DNA of 64,000 bases from Streptomyces sp. NBC_01445 (GTDB lineage Bacteria; Actinomycetota; Actinomycetes; Streptomycetales; Streptomycetaceae), in the NCBI RefSeq assembly GCF_035918235.1, contig NZ_CP109485.1:434001-498000 (forward strand), read 5' to 3'. This document shows, piece by piece, positions 1 to 8,023 of this stretch (its first letter is position 1; the number at the start of each line of letters is the position of its first letter). The notes beneath the pieces were generated by a model. It ran no database searches, was not told the origin of the DNA, and saw nothing but the letters and a program-made list of their open reading frames with translations. The position numbers were made by a program, and so were the translations under genes.

Positions 1-190
1 GCTCGTCGGTGATCGGTGATGCCACAGCCTCGATTCCCAGCTCCTCACGGCACTTGCGGACCACCGTGGCCCACGGGTCCTCACCTGGCTCGACGTGTCC
101 TCCGGCCCACAGCCACAAGCCCTCCCCAAGGGTCTTCAGGTTGGCGTGCTCCAGGTCGTTCCACGGTTCGATGGCACCGACCAACTCCAT
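1..190 (-). CDS. NUDIX hydrolase, partial, runs off the left edge
   Basis: Read on the minus strand from an ATG at 190, about 63 residues are visible before the window ends. They contain a Nudix-box-like stretch (GGHVEPGEDPW, then RKCREELGI), matching GX5EX7REUXEEXGU except that the first Glu after Arg is Lys. This box binds the metal used to hydrolyse nucleoside diphosphate derivatives. The residues before it (MELVGAIEPWNDLE) resemble the helical lead-in of actinobacterial NUDIX proteins, but the segment between lead-in and box looks shorter than usual. The frame stays open upstream to a GTG at 337, so the true start is uncertain. An internal deletion and partial decay are possible. Confidence 0.5.
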   Translation of the reverse strand, partial: MELVGAIEPWNDLEHANLKTLGEGLWLWAGGHVEPGEDPWATVVRKCREELGIEAVASPITDE

Positions 191-508
191 AAGTTGAGCA
201 CGCGGCTGATCGTCAGGAGCGGTGAGCAGGGGTCCCTTTAGGTCATCCGCATGTCCTGACAGAACGCACTGATACGTGGCGTCGGCACCGGCGAGCCTCC
301 GACCAACTCGCCGACGACCCGAGGGCGCGGGAATCACGTGACGCGCCGGTCCCCATACCCGACGCGGGAACCACCCTGCGGACGCACGACGCACCGGAGC
401 AGCTGGGACCACCCGCTAAAACAGCTCCCACACCCCGTCAGGAACCCGACGCTCGACCACCGCCATCACGGCAGTCAGCCCAGCGAGCAAGCCAGTTGAA
501 ACGACTCC
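191..508. other. stretch without a convincing gene
   Basis: Apart from the possible N-terminal extension of the NUDIX frame on the minus strand (open to about 337), I see no start with a ribosome-binding site and no recognisable protein or RNA here. Confidence 0.4.
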
Positions 509-703
509 TCAGCTCTCCGAGGGGATACGGGCAGCGATCTCCCGGGCGAACCACTCCGCCTCCTGCGACAGCTCGTCAAGCCCTTCGCCGACGATGAGCT
601 GCAACAGTCGCAGAAGATCCTGCGCCTCCTCGAACGTGAGGATCTCCAGGCGGCGCGCGGCTGCGTCCTGGTCCGGGATGAGGCTGGTCACGTCTGAGGT
701 CAT
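509..703 (-). CDS. small hypothetical protein, 64 aa
   Basis: A 64-residue reading frame starts at the ATG at 703, preceded on the minus strand by GAGGA four bases upstream. That site is the reason to prefer this start over the much longer in-frame extension, which has atypical Arg/Pro-rich composition. The protein is acidic and helical, with heptad-like Leu spacing (LTFEEAQDLLRLLQLIVGEGLD) and a Trp-containing C-terminus. It has no signal peptide or membrane segment. I do not recognise the family. It stands alone, with no operon partner within 700 bases upstream. Confidence 0.55.
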   Translation of the reverse strand: MTSDVTSLIPDQDAAARRLEILTFEEAQDLLRLLQLIVGEGLDELSQEAEWFAREIAARIPSES

Positions 704-1413
704 ACGTTCCTCAACGACGCCCGGGCCGTGGCCGCACGGCGGATGTGCAGACGTGTACCCGCATGGACGTACCGTTCGTTGTCCGTCAAAGGGCTGAAGG
801 GCAGCAAAGGTCGAGCAGGCCGGACTGCGCCCGGTCGCCGAACTCCGGCTCCCCGCGGACGAGCAGACCGGGCCGGGTGTGGTCGTCATGGCCAGGTGCC
901 CCGCCTGAGGACCGGGCGCCCAGACAGCACAAGATCCCGTGCTGGGGCGGCCCGCCACCCGGCGCCTGCAGCGGTTTCCCGTCCGGCTGCTCCTCAACGG
1001 GCCAAGCTCATCACAGGCCCGTGCGGCAGGCGTATGCCTGCGGACGGTCCGCTTGACCCGCTGCCGCATCGCGGTGGTCTCAGCGGCACCGATCAGCGCG
1101 GACAAGCCGCCGGTGACCACAGCCGGCCCGGCTGCGATGCCCACCGAGGCAGCGGTAGCAGGGCGCTCCAGCGAGGTGGTGGACCCGGCATGTGACCGCG
1201 CCGGGAAACCCGTCCGACCGTGACGGGAAATCCGTCCCGGCCAGGTCTTTTCACGAGCGGGGAGACCACTTTCTTGCCGGCAGATTCGCCTGGGACAGGC
1301 AGGCGCGGCCCGGCGCAGGACCTCACCCTCCTGCTCCACCAACCTGGTCCGCTCACGCGCGTGTCGGAGCGCCGGACGGCGATCCGCGGGGCGGCCGTGC
1401 GGGTGAGTCACCG
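704..1413. other. gene-poor 0.7 kb stretch
   Basis: Long frames are open on both strands, as usual at this G+C, but none has protein-like composition together with a ribosome-binding site. A minus-strand segment near 1080-1170 reads SVGIAAGPAVVTGGLSALIGAAE and could be the relic of a membrane segment. I cannot assign it. Confidence 0.35.
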
Positions 1414-2223
1414 TCAGAGGGTGGCGGCCGTGACCGGCTCCCAGCGGTCGTACTCCGCCATCAGCTCGGTGAAGCGCCCGCGCACCATTTCCAGGGCGGC
1501 CGGGGCGACCGCGAGGTGCAGCGGGGGCTTGTCGGTGCCGGCGATGTCGGCGACGGCCGCCATGGACTTGACGAGGTCGCCGCGCACTGCCTGCTTGTCG
1601 AACTCGGCCATGGTGGCGTAGGAATCGGCGTAGTCGGCGATGGACGTGGCGGGGAACTTCGAGCTGGCTGTGAAGTTGGTGTTGAAGCCCGCCGGTTCGA
1701 CCAGGGTGACGTGGATGCCTAGCGGGCCGAGTTCCCAGGCCAGTCCCTCGGTCAGGTTCTGCAGGGCGCTCTTGGACGAGCAGTACACGGCCATGGTGGG
1801 CAGGCTGACGTGCCCGCCCATGGAGCCGACGTTGACGATGTGGCCGGTGCCGCGTTCACGCATGTGCGGGAGTACGGCCTGGATCACCTGGACGACGCCG
1901 ACCACGTTGGTTTCGTACTGGTCGCGCAGCTGGTCGATGCTGACTTCCTCGACCGCGCCGAGCTGGCCGTAGCCGGCGGCGTTGACGACGGCGTCGATGG
2001 CGCCGAAGCGCTCGATCGTCGCGTGGACGGCCTTGTCTATGCCGGCGCGGTCGGTGACGTCGAGTGCGGTGACCAGGACGGTGTCGAGGTCGGCGAAGGC
2101 CGGGTTGGCCCTGGCGGTGTCGCGCATGGTGGCCGCGACGTTCCAGCCGCGCTCGACGTACTCGAAGGTGAGTGCCTCGCCCATGCCGGTCGAGGCGCCG
2201 GTGATCAGAACGGTCTTGCTCAT
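1414..2223 (-). CDS. SDR family NAD(P)-dependent oxidoreductase
   Basis: A classical short-chain dehydrogenase/reductase of 269 residues. The N-terminus has the cofactor-binding motif TGASTGMG (residues 7-14). NAAGYG follows near residue 90, and the catalytic Ser and YCSSK (YxxxK) lie near residues 140-160. The start at 2223 is chosen over an upstream in-frame codon because the Rossmann strand begins immediately (MSKTVLITGAS) and a purine-rich GGAGAGAAG stretch precedes it. The gene is divergent from a TetR regulator, with an 87-base intergenic region carrying a CTAG-based palindrome, so repression by that TetR is likely. The substrate cannot be read from the sequence. Confidence 0.88.
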   Translation of the reverse strand: MSKTVLITGASTGMGEALTFEYVERGWNVAATMRDTARANPAFADLDTVLVTALDVTDRAGIDKAVHATIERFGAIDAVVNAAGYGQLGAVEEVSIDQLRDQYETNVVGVVQVIQAVLPHMRERGTGHIVNVGSMGGHVSLPTMAVYCSSKSALQNLTEGLAWELGPLGIHVTLVEPAGFNTNFTASSKFPATSIADYADSYATMAEFDKQAVRGDLVKSMAAVADIAGTDKPPLHLAVAPAALEMVRGRFTELMAEYDRWEPVTAATL

Positions 2224-2265
2224 GATGCTCTCTTCTCTCCACGACCCCCATCCACAACTTAACAA

Positions 2266-2286
2266 ACTAGATAATCTCTGTCTAGT
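2266..2286. promoter_or_regulatory. probable TetR operator and SDR promoter
   Basis: An imperfect 21-base palindrome lies between the divergent SDR and TetR genes. Its arms are ACTAGATA and TGTCTAGT (7 of 8 complementary) around a 5-base centre. On the minus strand TAGACA, 17 bases and TAAGTT fit a -35/-10 pair that overlaps the palindrome, so a bound repressor would block SDR transcription. Confidence 0.55.
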
Positions 2287-2310
2287 GAGAGCACTAGGTA
2301 TGGTGTGCTT

Positions 2311-2874
2311 ATGTCAACACCTCGAGGGGACGCCCAACGTCGCGAACAGGTGCTTGCGACAGCACTGACCGTGTTCGCCACCTTCGGCTACCGCAAGACG
2401 TCGATGGACGCCGTGGCCCAGGCCGCGGACATCTCCCGTCCCGGCCTGTACTTCCTCTTCTCCAGCAAGCAGGAACTGTTCCGCGCGACCATGCGGCAGG
2501 AGCTGGACAAGGCCTTGGAAGACGTCCGCGCGGCGCTGGCCGCGCCCGACGTAGACCTCGATGCGCGCCTGGTAGCCGCGCTTGACGCCCATCTGGGCCG
2601 TTACGTCGGTACCAACCTCGACGAGGGCGTCGACGCACTGCTGGAGCACGACGCAACAAAGCTCGACAGCATGTACGACGACTACCGGGCCGCCTTTCAC
2701 GACGCACTCGCCGGCGCCATCAGCACCTCGGGCGGGACTACCGGCGACGTCACGCCGCGGCAGATCGCCGAGGTCCTGGCCGCGGCCGGCGAGGGGTGGA
2801 AGCACCGCGTCTCCGACCGCCCGCAATTCCGCGACAAGCTCACTCTGGCCGTGGCCGTCGCGATGCGGCCATAG
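2311..2874 (+). CDS. TetR/AcrR family transcriptional regulator
   Basis: A 187-residue one-domain repressor. Residues 10-55 form the TetR helix-turn-helix (REQVLATALTVFATFGYRKTSMD, then AVAQAADISRPGLYFLF). The helical remainder is the ligand-binding and dimerisation domain. ATG at 2311 is preferred to GTG at 2305, which adds only two residues and has no better ribosome-binding site. It is divergent from the SDR gene and shares a palindromic operator with it. Autoregulation and control of the SDR are therefore the simplest model. The inducer is unknown. Confidence 0.88.
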   Translation: MSTPRGDAQRREQVLATALTVFATFGYRKTSMDAVAQAADISRPGLYFLFSSKQELFRATMRQELDKALEDVRAALAAPDVDLDARLVAALDAHLGRYVGTNLDEGVDALLEHDATKLDSMYDDYRAAFHDALAGAISTSGGTTGDVTPRQIAEVLAAAGEGWKHRVSDRPQFRDKLTLAVAVAMRP

Positions 2875-2985
2875 GTCCCCGATGAACGGGGTCTCAGATG
2901 ACTCCCCAGTCGGCGCTCACCATGCCACCCCATGAGCATGGGTCATCGACCACATAAGGACGCCGAGAGGATCGGCGTCTGCCGG

Positions 2986-3850
2986 TCAGCCCAGCAGGCT
3001 TGGGTGAGGTTCGGGCGGTCCCCCCAGGACATGACGCATGGACCGGGGTGTGCTGCCGTCGATGTCGGTGACTGAGAACAAAGAGCCCAACTCCGCGCCG
3101 ATCAGGGCCCTGCCGGAAAGGGCCGCCAGTTCGTCCGAGGAATAGAGGGCTGCGATCACGCGTCCCGTGAACTGGGGTGATTCTCTTTTCTCGGTGGGCC
3201 GGTCCTGCGAAGGCAGGGAGGCGATGTAGGCCCGAGCGCGCTCGGTGTCGAGTCCGCCCATCCAGATGGAGACCGCCGCGACGTTGTACGGCCGCAGTTC
3301 CTTTGCCATGTCGGCGGCCATCTTGTCGGCGCCTGCCTTCTGCGCGCCGTACGCGGGGCCTTGGTGGTAGGACACGGCGCCGTAGTGGCCGGTGTTGACT
3401 ATGAGGCCGCGGCCGTTGGCGATCAGCAGCGGCGCTGCGCAGTAGCTCGCCACGTAGTGCGAGCGCAGTCCGACGGTCAGAAGGTCGGCCCCTCTCCAGG
3501 GGCATCTCCCAGAAGCCGCCCGGCACGGGTGCGCCTGCGAAATTGGCGGCGTTGTTGACCAGGATGTCCAGCCGCCCGTGCTCCTGCCCGATGGCGGCGA
3601 AGAGGTTCTGGACCGCTTGGTCGTCGCCGTGGTCGACGACCACGGGGACGCCTGTCCCGCCGGCCGCGTCGACCAGGGCGGCTGTCTCGGTGACGGTTCC
3701 CCCGTACGGCGAGTCGGAGGCCGACCGGCTGCGGCCGGTCACGTAGACGGTCGCCCCTTGGCTGCCCAGTGCTTCAGCGATACCCCGGCCGGCTCCTCTG
3801 CTCGCGCCGGTGACGACGGCCACAATTGGGTCGCTGCCCGGTGATGCCAT
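2986..3850 (-). pseudogene. SDR family oxidoreductase interrupted by a one-base frameshift
   Basis: The gene starts at ATG 3850 with cofactor motif TGASRGAGRG, followed by NNAA. It reads well to FWEMPLERG, then shifts frame. The rest continues in another frame as ADLLTVGLRSHYVASYC, with the catalytic YGAQK, down to a stop at 2986. Removing one base from the four-C run at 3489-3492 (GGGG in the gene) restores one 287-residue frame. Either the gene is a recent pseudogene or the base is a sequencing error in a homopolymer. The long C-terminus (RPTEKRESPQFTGRVIAAL) is typical of larger actinobacterial SDRs. It is divergent from a TetR gene with twin palindromes between them. Confidence 0.8.
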
Positions 3851-3969
3851 GGTGGTGCTCCCTTGCAGATTCGCGTGGGCAGAGCGGCGCCGGCGCTCGC
3901 CGCCACGCGCAGGCTCACCACCGGGGCGCGGCGGGGCTGGCCTCGAGCGATACACATGAAACCGCATCC

Positions 3970-3982
3970 GGACACTCTGTCC
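3970..3982. promoter_or_regulatory. TetR operator copy 1
   Basis: GGACA-CTC-TGTCC, a 13-base palindrome in the divergent SDR/TetR intergenic region. It is paired with a near-identical copy 34 bases away, centre to centre, which is about three helical turns. Confidence 0.55.
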
Positions 3983-4003
3983 GTTTATTCGGTTCGACGA
4001 TAT

Positions 4004-4016
4004 GGACACTGTGTCC
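4004..4016. promoter_or_regulatory. TetR operator copy 2
   Basis: GGACAC-T-GTGTCC, the second and more symmetric copy of the 13-base palindrome, 23 bases before the TetR ATG. Two copies in helical phase suggest cooperative binding by the downstream TetR protein. Confidence 0.58.
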
Positions 4017-4038
4017 GGTTGCCAAATAGTCTGATCCC

Positions 4039-4602
4039 ATGAGTGCCTCGATCCCCAGCGCGAAACCGGCGCGCGCGGATGCGCGCCGCAACTACGAAGC
4101 GCTCCTCGCCGCGGGCCGGAACGTCTTCATGCGCGACGGCACCGACGCACCCATGGACGACGTCGCAAAAGAGGCGGGTGTCGGGCGCGCCACCCTCTAC
4201 CGGCACTTCCCCAGCAGGGAGCACCTCTTCGTCGCGATCATGCAGGACCGCGTCGACCTGCTGGACACCCAGGCTCGCGAGCTCCTCGGCGCACCGGACG
4301 TGTGGGAGGCGCTGGTGCAGTGGCTGCTCCGGTACGACCGGAGTGCGACCGAGTACCGCGGCATGAGCACGCGCGTCGGAGACGGACTGGCCGACGACGG
4401 GTCCCCGATGGCCTCGGCATGCGCCCCGATGAAGGCGAGCTTCGCGCGGCTCTTCGCCCGCGCGCAGGACGAAGGCGCCGTGCGGGGCGACGTCACAGCG
4501 GTTCTGCTCCTTGCCCTGATCTCTGCTCTCCCCAAGCACGCGGAACACGACGCATCCGCGGACGCCTACCTCGACATCGTGCTCCGCGGCCTGCGCCCGT
4601 AG
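4039..4602 (+). CDS. TetR/AcrR family transcriptional regulator
   Basis: A 187-residue TetR-type repressor. The helix-turn-helix is at residues 17-62 (NYEALLAAGRNVFMRDG, DVAKEAGVGRATLYRHFPS). The C-terminal part is typical of actinobacterial TetR proteins, with the segment MSTRVGDGLADDGSPM. It is divergent from the frameshifted SDR gene. Two GGACA-N3-TGTCC palindromes between them are the likely binding sites, so regulator and dehydrogenase form one switch. If the SDR is truly broken, this regulator may have lost its main target. Confidence 0.88.
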   Translation: MSASIPSAKPARADARRNYEALLAAGRNVFMRDGTDAPMDDVAKEAGVGRATLYRHFPSREHLFVAIMQDRVDLLDTQARELLGAPDVWEALVQWLLRYDRSATEYRGMSTRVGDGLADDGSPMASACAPMKASFARLFARAQDEGAVRGDVTAVLLLALISALPKHAEHDASADAYLDIVLRGLRP

Positions 4603-4889
4603 CGCAGTGCCGTCGACAGCAGCGGCAGCGCCGGAGACGATGTTCCGCGAAACGCGCCCGGGACCGGCAGTACGTCTGGCGCGCGCGTGCAGCAAGCCCC
4701 GTGCCAGCCGCCCGAGGGGGCACACGCTGAGCTAGTTGCCGCTCTGCGCTGCCACAAGCGCTGACTCCGCGCACCCGAACCGGACCGTGACGGCGACGGC
4801 CGTGCCCCGCGTACCACCTGCGTCGGACCTCCACGCAAGGTTCGCCGATCATTCACCAGGCGGGCCAAGTTACCTGCGAGAAACATGGG
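4603..4889. other. intergenic stretch, nothing recognised
   Basis: Between the TetR stop and the phosphatase start I see no gene, hairpin terminator or clear promoter motif. Confidence 0.4.
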
Positions 4890-6119
4890 ATGTGCGATGA
4901 CGAATACATCCCCCCGCGGCCCGACCTCACCGAGTCCCAGTGGCTGGACCTGGACACGACCATCACCACCACGGGCCGCCCGGCACCCACCGCCGGCGGC
5001 CCGTCCGGACTGGTCGGCCGGCGCACCGTGCTGGGCGGCGCCGTGGCCGGGGCCGCCGCCCTGGCCGTGCTGCCGCAGGCAGCCGCCGCCTCACCGAGAT
5101 CGGCGACCGCCGCCGATGTCCCGGTGGCCAAGTTCCCCTTCCCCACCCGGCCCGGCCGCGGCGGACAGTACGCCGTACTGCTGACCGGAGACGCGGGCAC
5201 GGGCGATGACGCCCAGTACGCCGTGGCGACGGCCGCCAAGGCGATATGCCGCACCGAAGGCGTCTCGCTCGCCGTCGGCCTTGGCGACAACCTCTACGAG
5301 AACGGCCCGGAGTCCGCGCACGACGACGAGTTCGCGACCAAGTTCGAGCAGCCCAACGACGGCATCGACGTCCCGTGGCTGATGGTTCTCGGCAACCACG
5401 ACTGCTCGGGCCTCATCCCCGGCAGCGGCGGCGACCCCTCGCGAGGCGACCGCGAGGTCGCCTACGCCACGACGTCGCGGCGCTGGCACATGCCGGCCCG
5501 CTACTACTCCACCGCGCTGCCGTCGGCCGCGGACCCGGACGTCCCGCTCGTCGAGTTCTTCGCCATCGACACCAACCCCATCGCCTCGACCGTGATCCAA
5601 CTGGACCCGTACTTCCAGTGGAACGGCCCCTACATGCGCGAACAGCGCCGCTGGCTGGACTCCGCACTCTCCGCCTCGCGCGCCACGTGGAAGATCGTGA
5701 TCGGCCACCACCCGTACCTGAACAACGGCAAGCACGGCAGCGCCGGTTCCTACGACGGCTTCGTCATCGGGAACTACACCAGCGGCATCCACCTCAAGGA
5801 GCTGTACGAGGAAGTGGTCTGCGGACGAGCCGACCTCATCCTCTCCGGCCACGACCACACCCAGCAGATCCTCGAGCCGACCTCACGCAGCCGCGGCACC
5901 CGCCAGATCGTGTGCGGCACCGCAGGCAAGTCAGGCGACGGCAAGGCCCACGGCACCCACCCGGCACGCTGGCAGGACTTCTCGCACAACGGCTTCATGG
6001 TCCTCAAGGCATCGGCGAAGAGCCTCACCATCGACGCCTACACCGTGGACGCGGCAACGTCGACATCGAGCTTGGCCCACAGCTTCACCACCATGTCCGC
6101 CCTGACGGCAGCCCGCTGA
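4890..6119 (+). CDS. Tat-exported metallophosphoesterase, acid-phosphatase-like
   Basis: This 409-residue protein has a long N-terminal extension, then twin Arg at 44-45 (GRRTVLGG) and a hydrophobic Ala-rich stretch ending near AAAAS. That is a Tat signal, so it should act outside the membrane after folding with its metals. The catalytic domain shows the metallophosphatase series: GDAG (about 100), GDN (132), GNHD (168), GHHP (about 270) and GHDH (about 320). These supply the ligands of a two-metal site. The layout resembles tartrate-resistant/purple acid phosphatases more than PhoD. The ribosome-binding site is weak and ATG 4890 is the first in-frame ATG. A strong terminator follows, so the gene is a single unit. 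Confidence 0.85.
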   Translation: MCDDEYIPPRPDLTESQWLDLDTTITTTGRPAPTAGGPSGLVGRRTVLGGAVAGAAALAVLPQAAAASPRSATAADVPVAKFPFPTRPGRGGQYAVLLTGDAGTGDDAQYAVATAAKAICRTEGVSLAVGLGDNLYENGPESAHDDEFATKFEQPNDGIDVPWLMVLGNHDCSGLIPGSGGDPSRGDREVAYATTSRRWHMPARYYSTALPSAADPDVPLVEFFAIDTNPIASTVIQLDPYFQWNGPYMREQRRWLDSALSASRATWKIVIGHHPYLNNGKHGSAGSYDGFVIGNYTSGIHLKELYEEVVCGRADLILSGHDHTQQILEPTSRSRGTRQIVCGTAGKSGDGKAHGTHPARWQDFSHNGFMVLKASAKSLTIDAYTVDAATSTSSLAHSFTTMSALTAAR

Positions 6120-6145
6120 GTCCCCCGGACCCGCTATGCCCAGGC

Positions 6146-6177
6146 GCCGCACCCCGGAAAGGCTTCCGGGGTGCGGC
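6146..6177 (+). terminator. intrinsic terminator after the phosphatase gene
   Basis: A perfect 14-base-pair stem (GCCGCACCCCGGAA pairing with TTCCGGGGTGCGGC) around a four-base loop, starting 26 bases after the stop codon. No U-run follows, which is usual in Streptomyces. Confidence 0.8.
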
Positions 6178-6365
6178 AGGTGCGGGGTACAACAGGCGGA
6201 GAATGTACGGCCGGTGGCGAGGGTCACGATTCCCACCGTTCGCTCACGTGCCTCCCGAAGTAGGGATCTGGCTCACTTCCCCGTGGAGGGCTGACTGAAT
6301 GTGACGTCAGTGGTGTGTGGTGGAGGCCGGACTCTGCTGCCGTGACCTGCTGGGAGACCCCGCGG

Positions 6366-6446
6366 CACGAGCTGGAGGCCTTCCTGACCGTGGCCGAGGA
6401 GCTGCAATTCGGCCGGAACGCCGGCCGACCGCTGTCGGCAGCACAG
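6366..6446 (+). pseudogene. LysR-type regulator, N-terminal fragment only
   Basis: About 27 residues (HELEAFLTVAEELQFGR, then PLSAAQ) match the very start of LysR-family helix-turn-helix domains, which typically read RHLEAFLTVAEELHFGRAA. The frame then runs into an unrelated reading of the hydrolase gene, and no regulator body is present. This is a relic left after a deletion that joined it to the next gene. Confidence 0.5.
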
Positions 6447-6499
6447 AATTTCGGCAGTCTGCCGGTGCGATGTCGGCCGCCACGTACAAACTTGCGCGC

Positions 6500-7312
6500 A
6501 TGGCTGAGCTTCTCGCATCATCTGATGACGCCCACCCCATCACCGCTCTCGACGACGGATCCGGGCCGAACCTGCTGGTGGTCCACCCGGGTGGCGGAGA
6601 CGCGACCACCTGGGACAGCGTCACCCGCCACCTGACCGACAGCTTTCGCGTCGTCAGGATCCACCGACGGATCTACTCCCCCGGACCAGACACCGACATT
6701 GCGCTACCCCACTCCATGGGCGTCGAAGCGGCCGACATCGTCGCCGTCGCGAAACTCCTCGACTCCCCGGTGCTTCTCGTGGGGCATTCCTCGGGCGCCG
6801 TCGCCGCGCTGCAAGCCTCGTTGCTCAACCCCTCGGCGTTCGCCGGACTATGCCTCTACGAACCTCCCATGCCCACCCGGGAGTTGATCGCCGGCGCGGC
6901 GGGAGCACATGCGCGTGCCGCACTCGACGCGGGCGACCCGGTCGAGGCGATGCGCATCCACATGCGCGACATCGTCCGCATGCCCGCGAACATGGTCGAC
7001 GCGATGTTCGCCGACCAGCAAGGACAAGCGGCGTTCGCCGCCTACGCGGCGGCCCAGATCGCAGACGACGAGGCAATCGACGCGCTCGGCGTCGGTGTTG
7101 ATCGCTTCGCGAACCTCGAAACGCCGACCACCCTGATCGAAGGAGACCTCAGCCCCGCCCACTTGCACGAGCGCCTCGCCGATCTGGCGGCAACCCTGCC
7201 GAACGCACGGATCGTCACCCTCCCCGGCCAGGGACACATCGCCCACCTCACCGCTCCTGACACACTGGCCAACGCCATCCGGGACATGGCGGAACAAGTT
7301 CTCCACACATGA
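6500..7312 (+). CDS. alpha/beta fold hydrolase
   Basis: A 270-residue alpha/beta hydrolase. VVHPGGG near the start is the oxyanion region. The nucleophile elbow is GHSSG near residue 95, and the C-terminal LPGQGHIAHL carries the likely catalytic His. The acidic residue is probably in LIEGDLSP. The start is uncertain: ATG 6500 (MAELLASSDD) fits family alignments, while an in-frame ATG at 6470 would add ten residues. Neither has a good ribosome-binding site, perhaps because the upstream region was remodelled (a LysR fragment lies directly in front). The substrate cannot be told. Confidence 0.82.
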   Translation: MAELLASSDDAHPITALDDGSGPNLLVVHPGGGDATTWDSVTRHLTDSFRVVRIHRRIYSPGPDTDIALPHSMGVEAADIVAVAKLLDSPVLLVGHSSGAVAALQASLLNPSAFAGLCLYEPPMPTRELIAGAAGAHARAALDAGDPVEAMRIHMRDIVRMPANMVDAMFADQQGQAAFAAYAAAQIADDEAIDALGVGVDRFANLETPTTLIEGDLSPAHLHERLADLAATLPNARIVTLPGQGHIAHLTAPDTLANAIRDMAEQVLHT

Positions 7313-7360
7313 AGCATCCGAGACGCCCCACCAGCTGAAGGCACTGAGCCGTTTCCAACC

Positions 7361-7905
7361 TCACGTCGAGGCGTGGTGAAGTACGACGACGGCTCTGACG
7401 ATGTCGGTGATCCGGTTCGTGCTGCAGCGGAGCTTCCGCAGCAGTCGCCAACCTTTGAGGGTGGCCATGACCTGTTCACCGACGCAGCAGCTTTTGGCGT
7501 GAGGAGGGTTGTGGCGTCACTTCCACCGCTTGAGCTTGCGGCCTCGGAACGACACCCGAACGTCGCGGCGCCGACGCCCTGATACGCCTTGTCCGCCCAG
7601 CAGTTCAGACCCGTGTCGGCAAGGGCGTCGAAGATCCTGTGGGTGCGTGCGGCGGCGGGCCGAGGGCGGCCAGGGACGTCCTCGCGTGTGTAACGGTAGA
7701 CGGTCGCGATGCCGATGCGGAACCCGGCAGCGAGCTGACGGCAGGTGTCGCCGTATCGCAGATGGGCCAGGGCGAGCAGGGCCTGCCGGCCCGTTGGGAG
7801 CCGCCGCCGGCGTGTGCCGATCTCGCGATGCCTGGTACCAAGTTGCGCGGTCAGAAGCCGAAGGGTGTGGCTGGACAGGTCGATCGACGACGGGTGGACA
7901 AGCAC
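7361..7905 (-). mobile_element. remnant of an IS5-like (DDE_Tnp_4 type) transposase gene
   Basis: From ATG 7905 the N-terminal region of a Streptomyces IS5-like transposase is clear: MLVHPSSIDLSSHTLRLL, RRRLPTGRQALLALAHLR, IGIATVYRYTRE. It jumps to the C-terminal part (ADKAYQGVGAA), so most of the central catalytic DDE region is missing. A frame change follows and the coding match continues one frame away (VSFRGRKLKRWK). Then comes an in-frame TGA, and the usual end MATLKGWRLLRKLRCSTNRITD to 7361. Deletion, frameshift and nonsense codon together mean it cannot encode an active enzyme. I found no clear terminal inverted repeats. Confidence 0.75.
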
Positions 7906-8023
7906 GCGAAGCTCCTGGCGGACACGGGAATTCCTGGTCGAGAACCCCTCTACCAGGAGCTCCGTCGTTCCGTGCAGACGCGGGCCGCCAACGCCCCAAC
8001 CCCGCCCTCAGGTTGGAACAGGC

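Noticed and set aside
509..1411. 300-residue minus-strand frame
   Set aside because: Only its last 64 codons have protein-like composition and a ribosome-binding site. The upstream part is Arg/Pro-rich shadow sequence.
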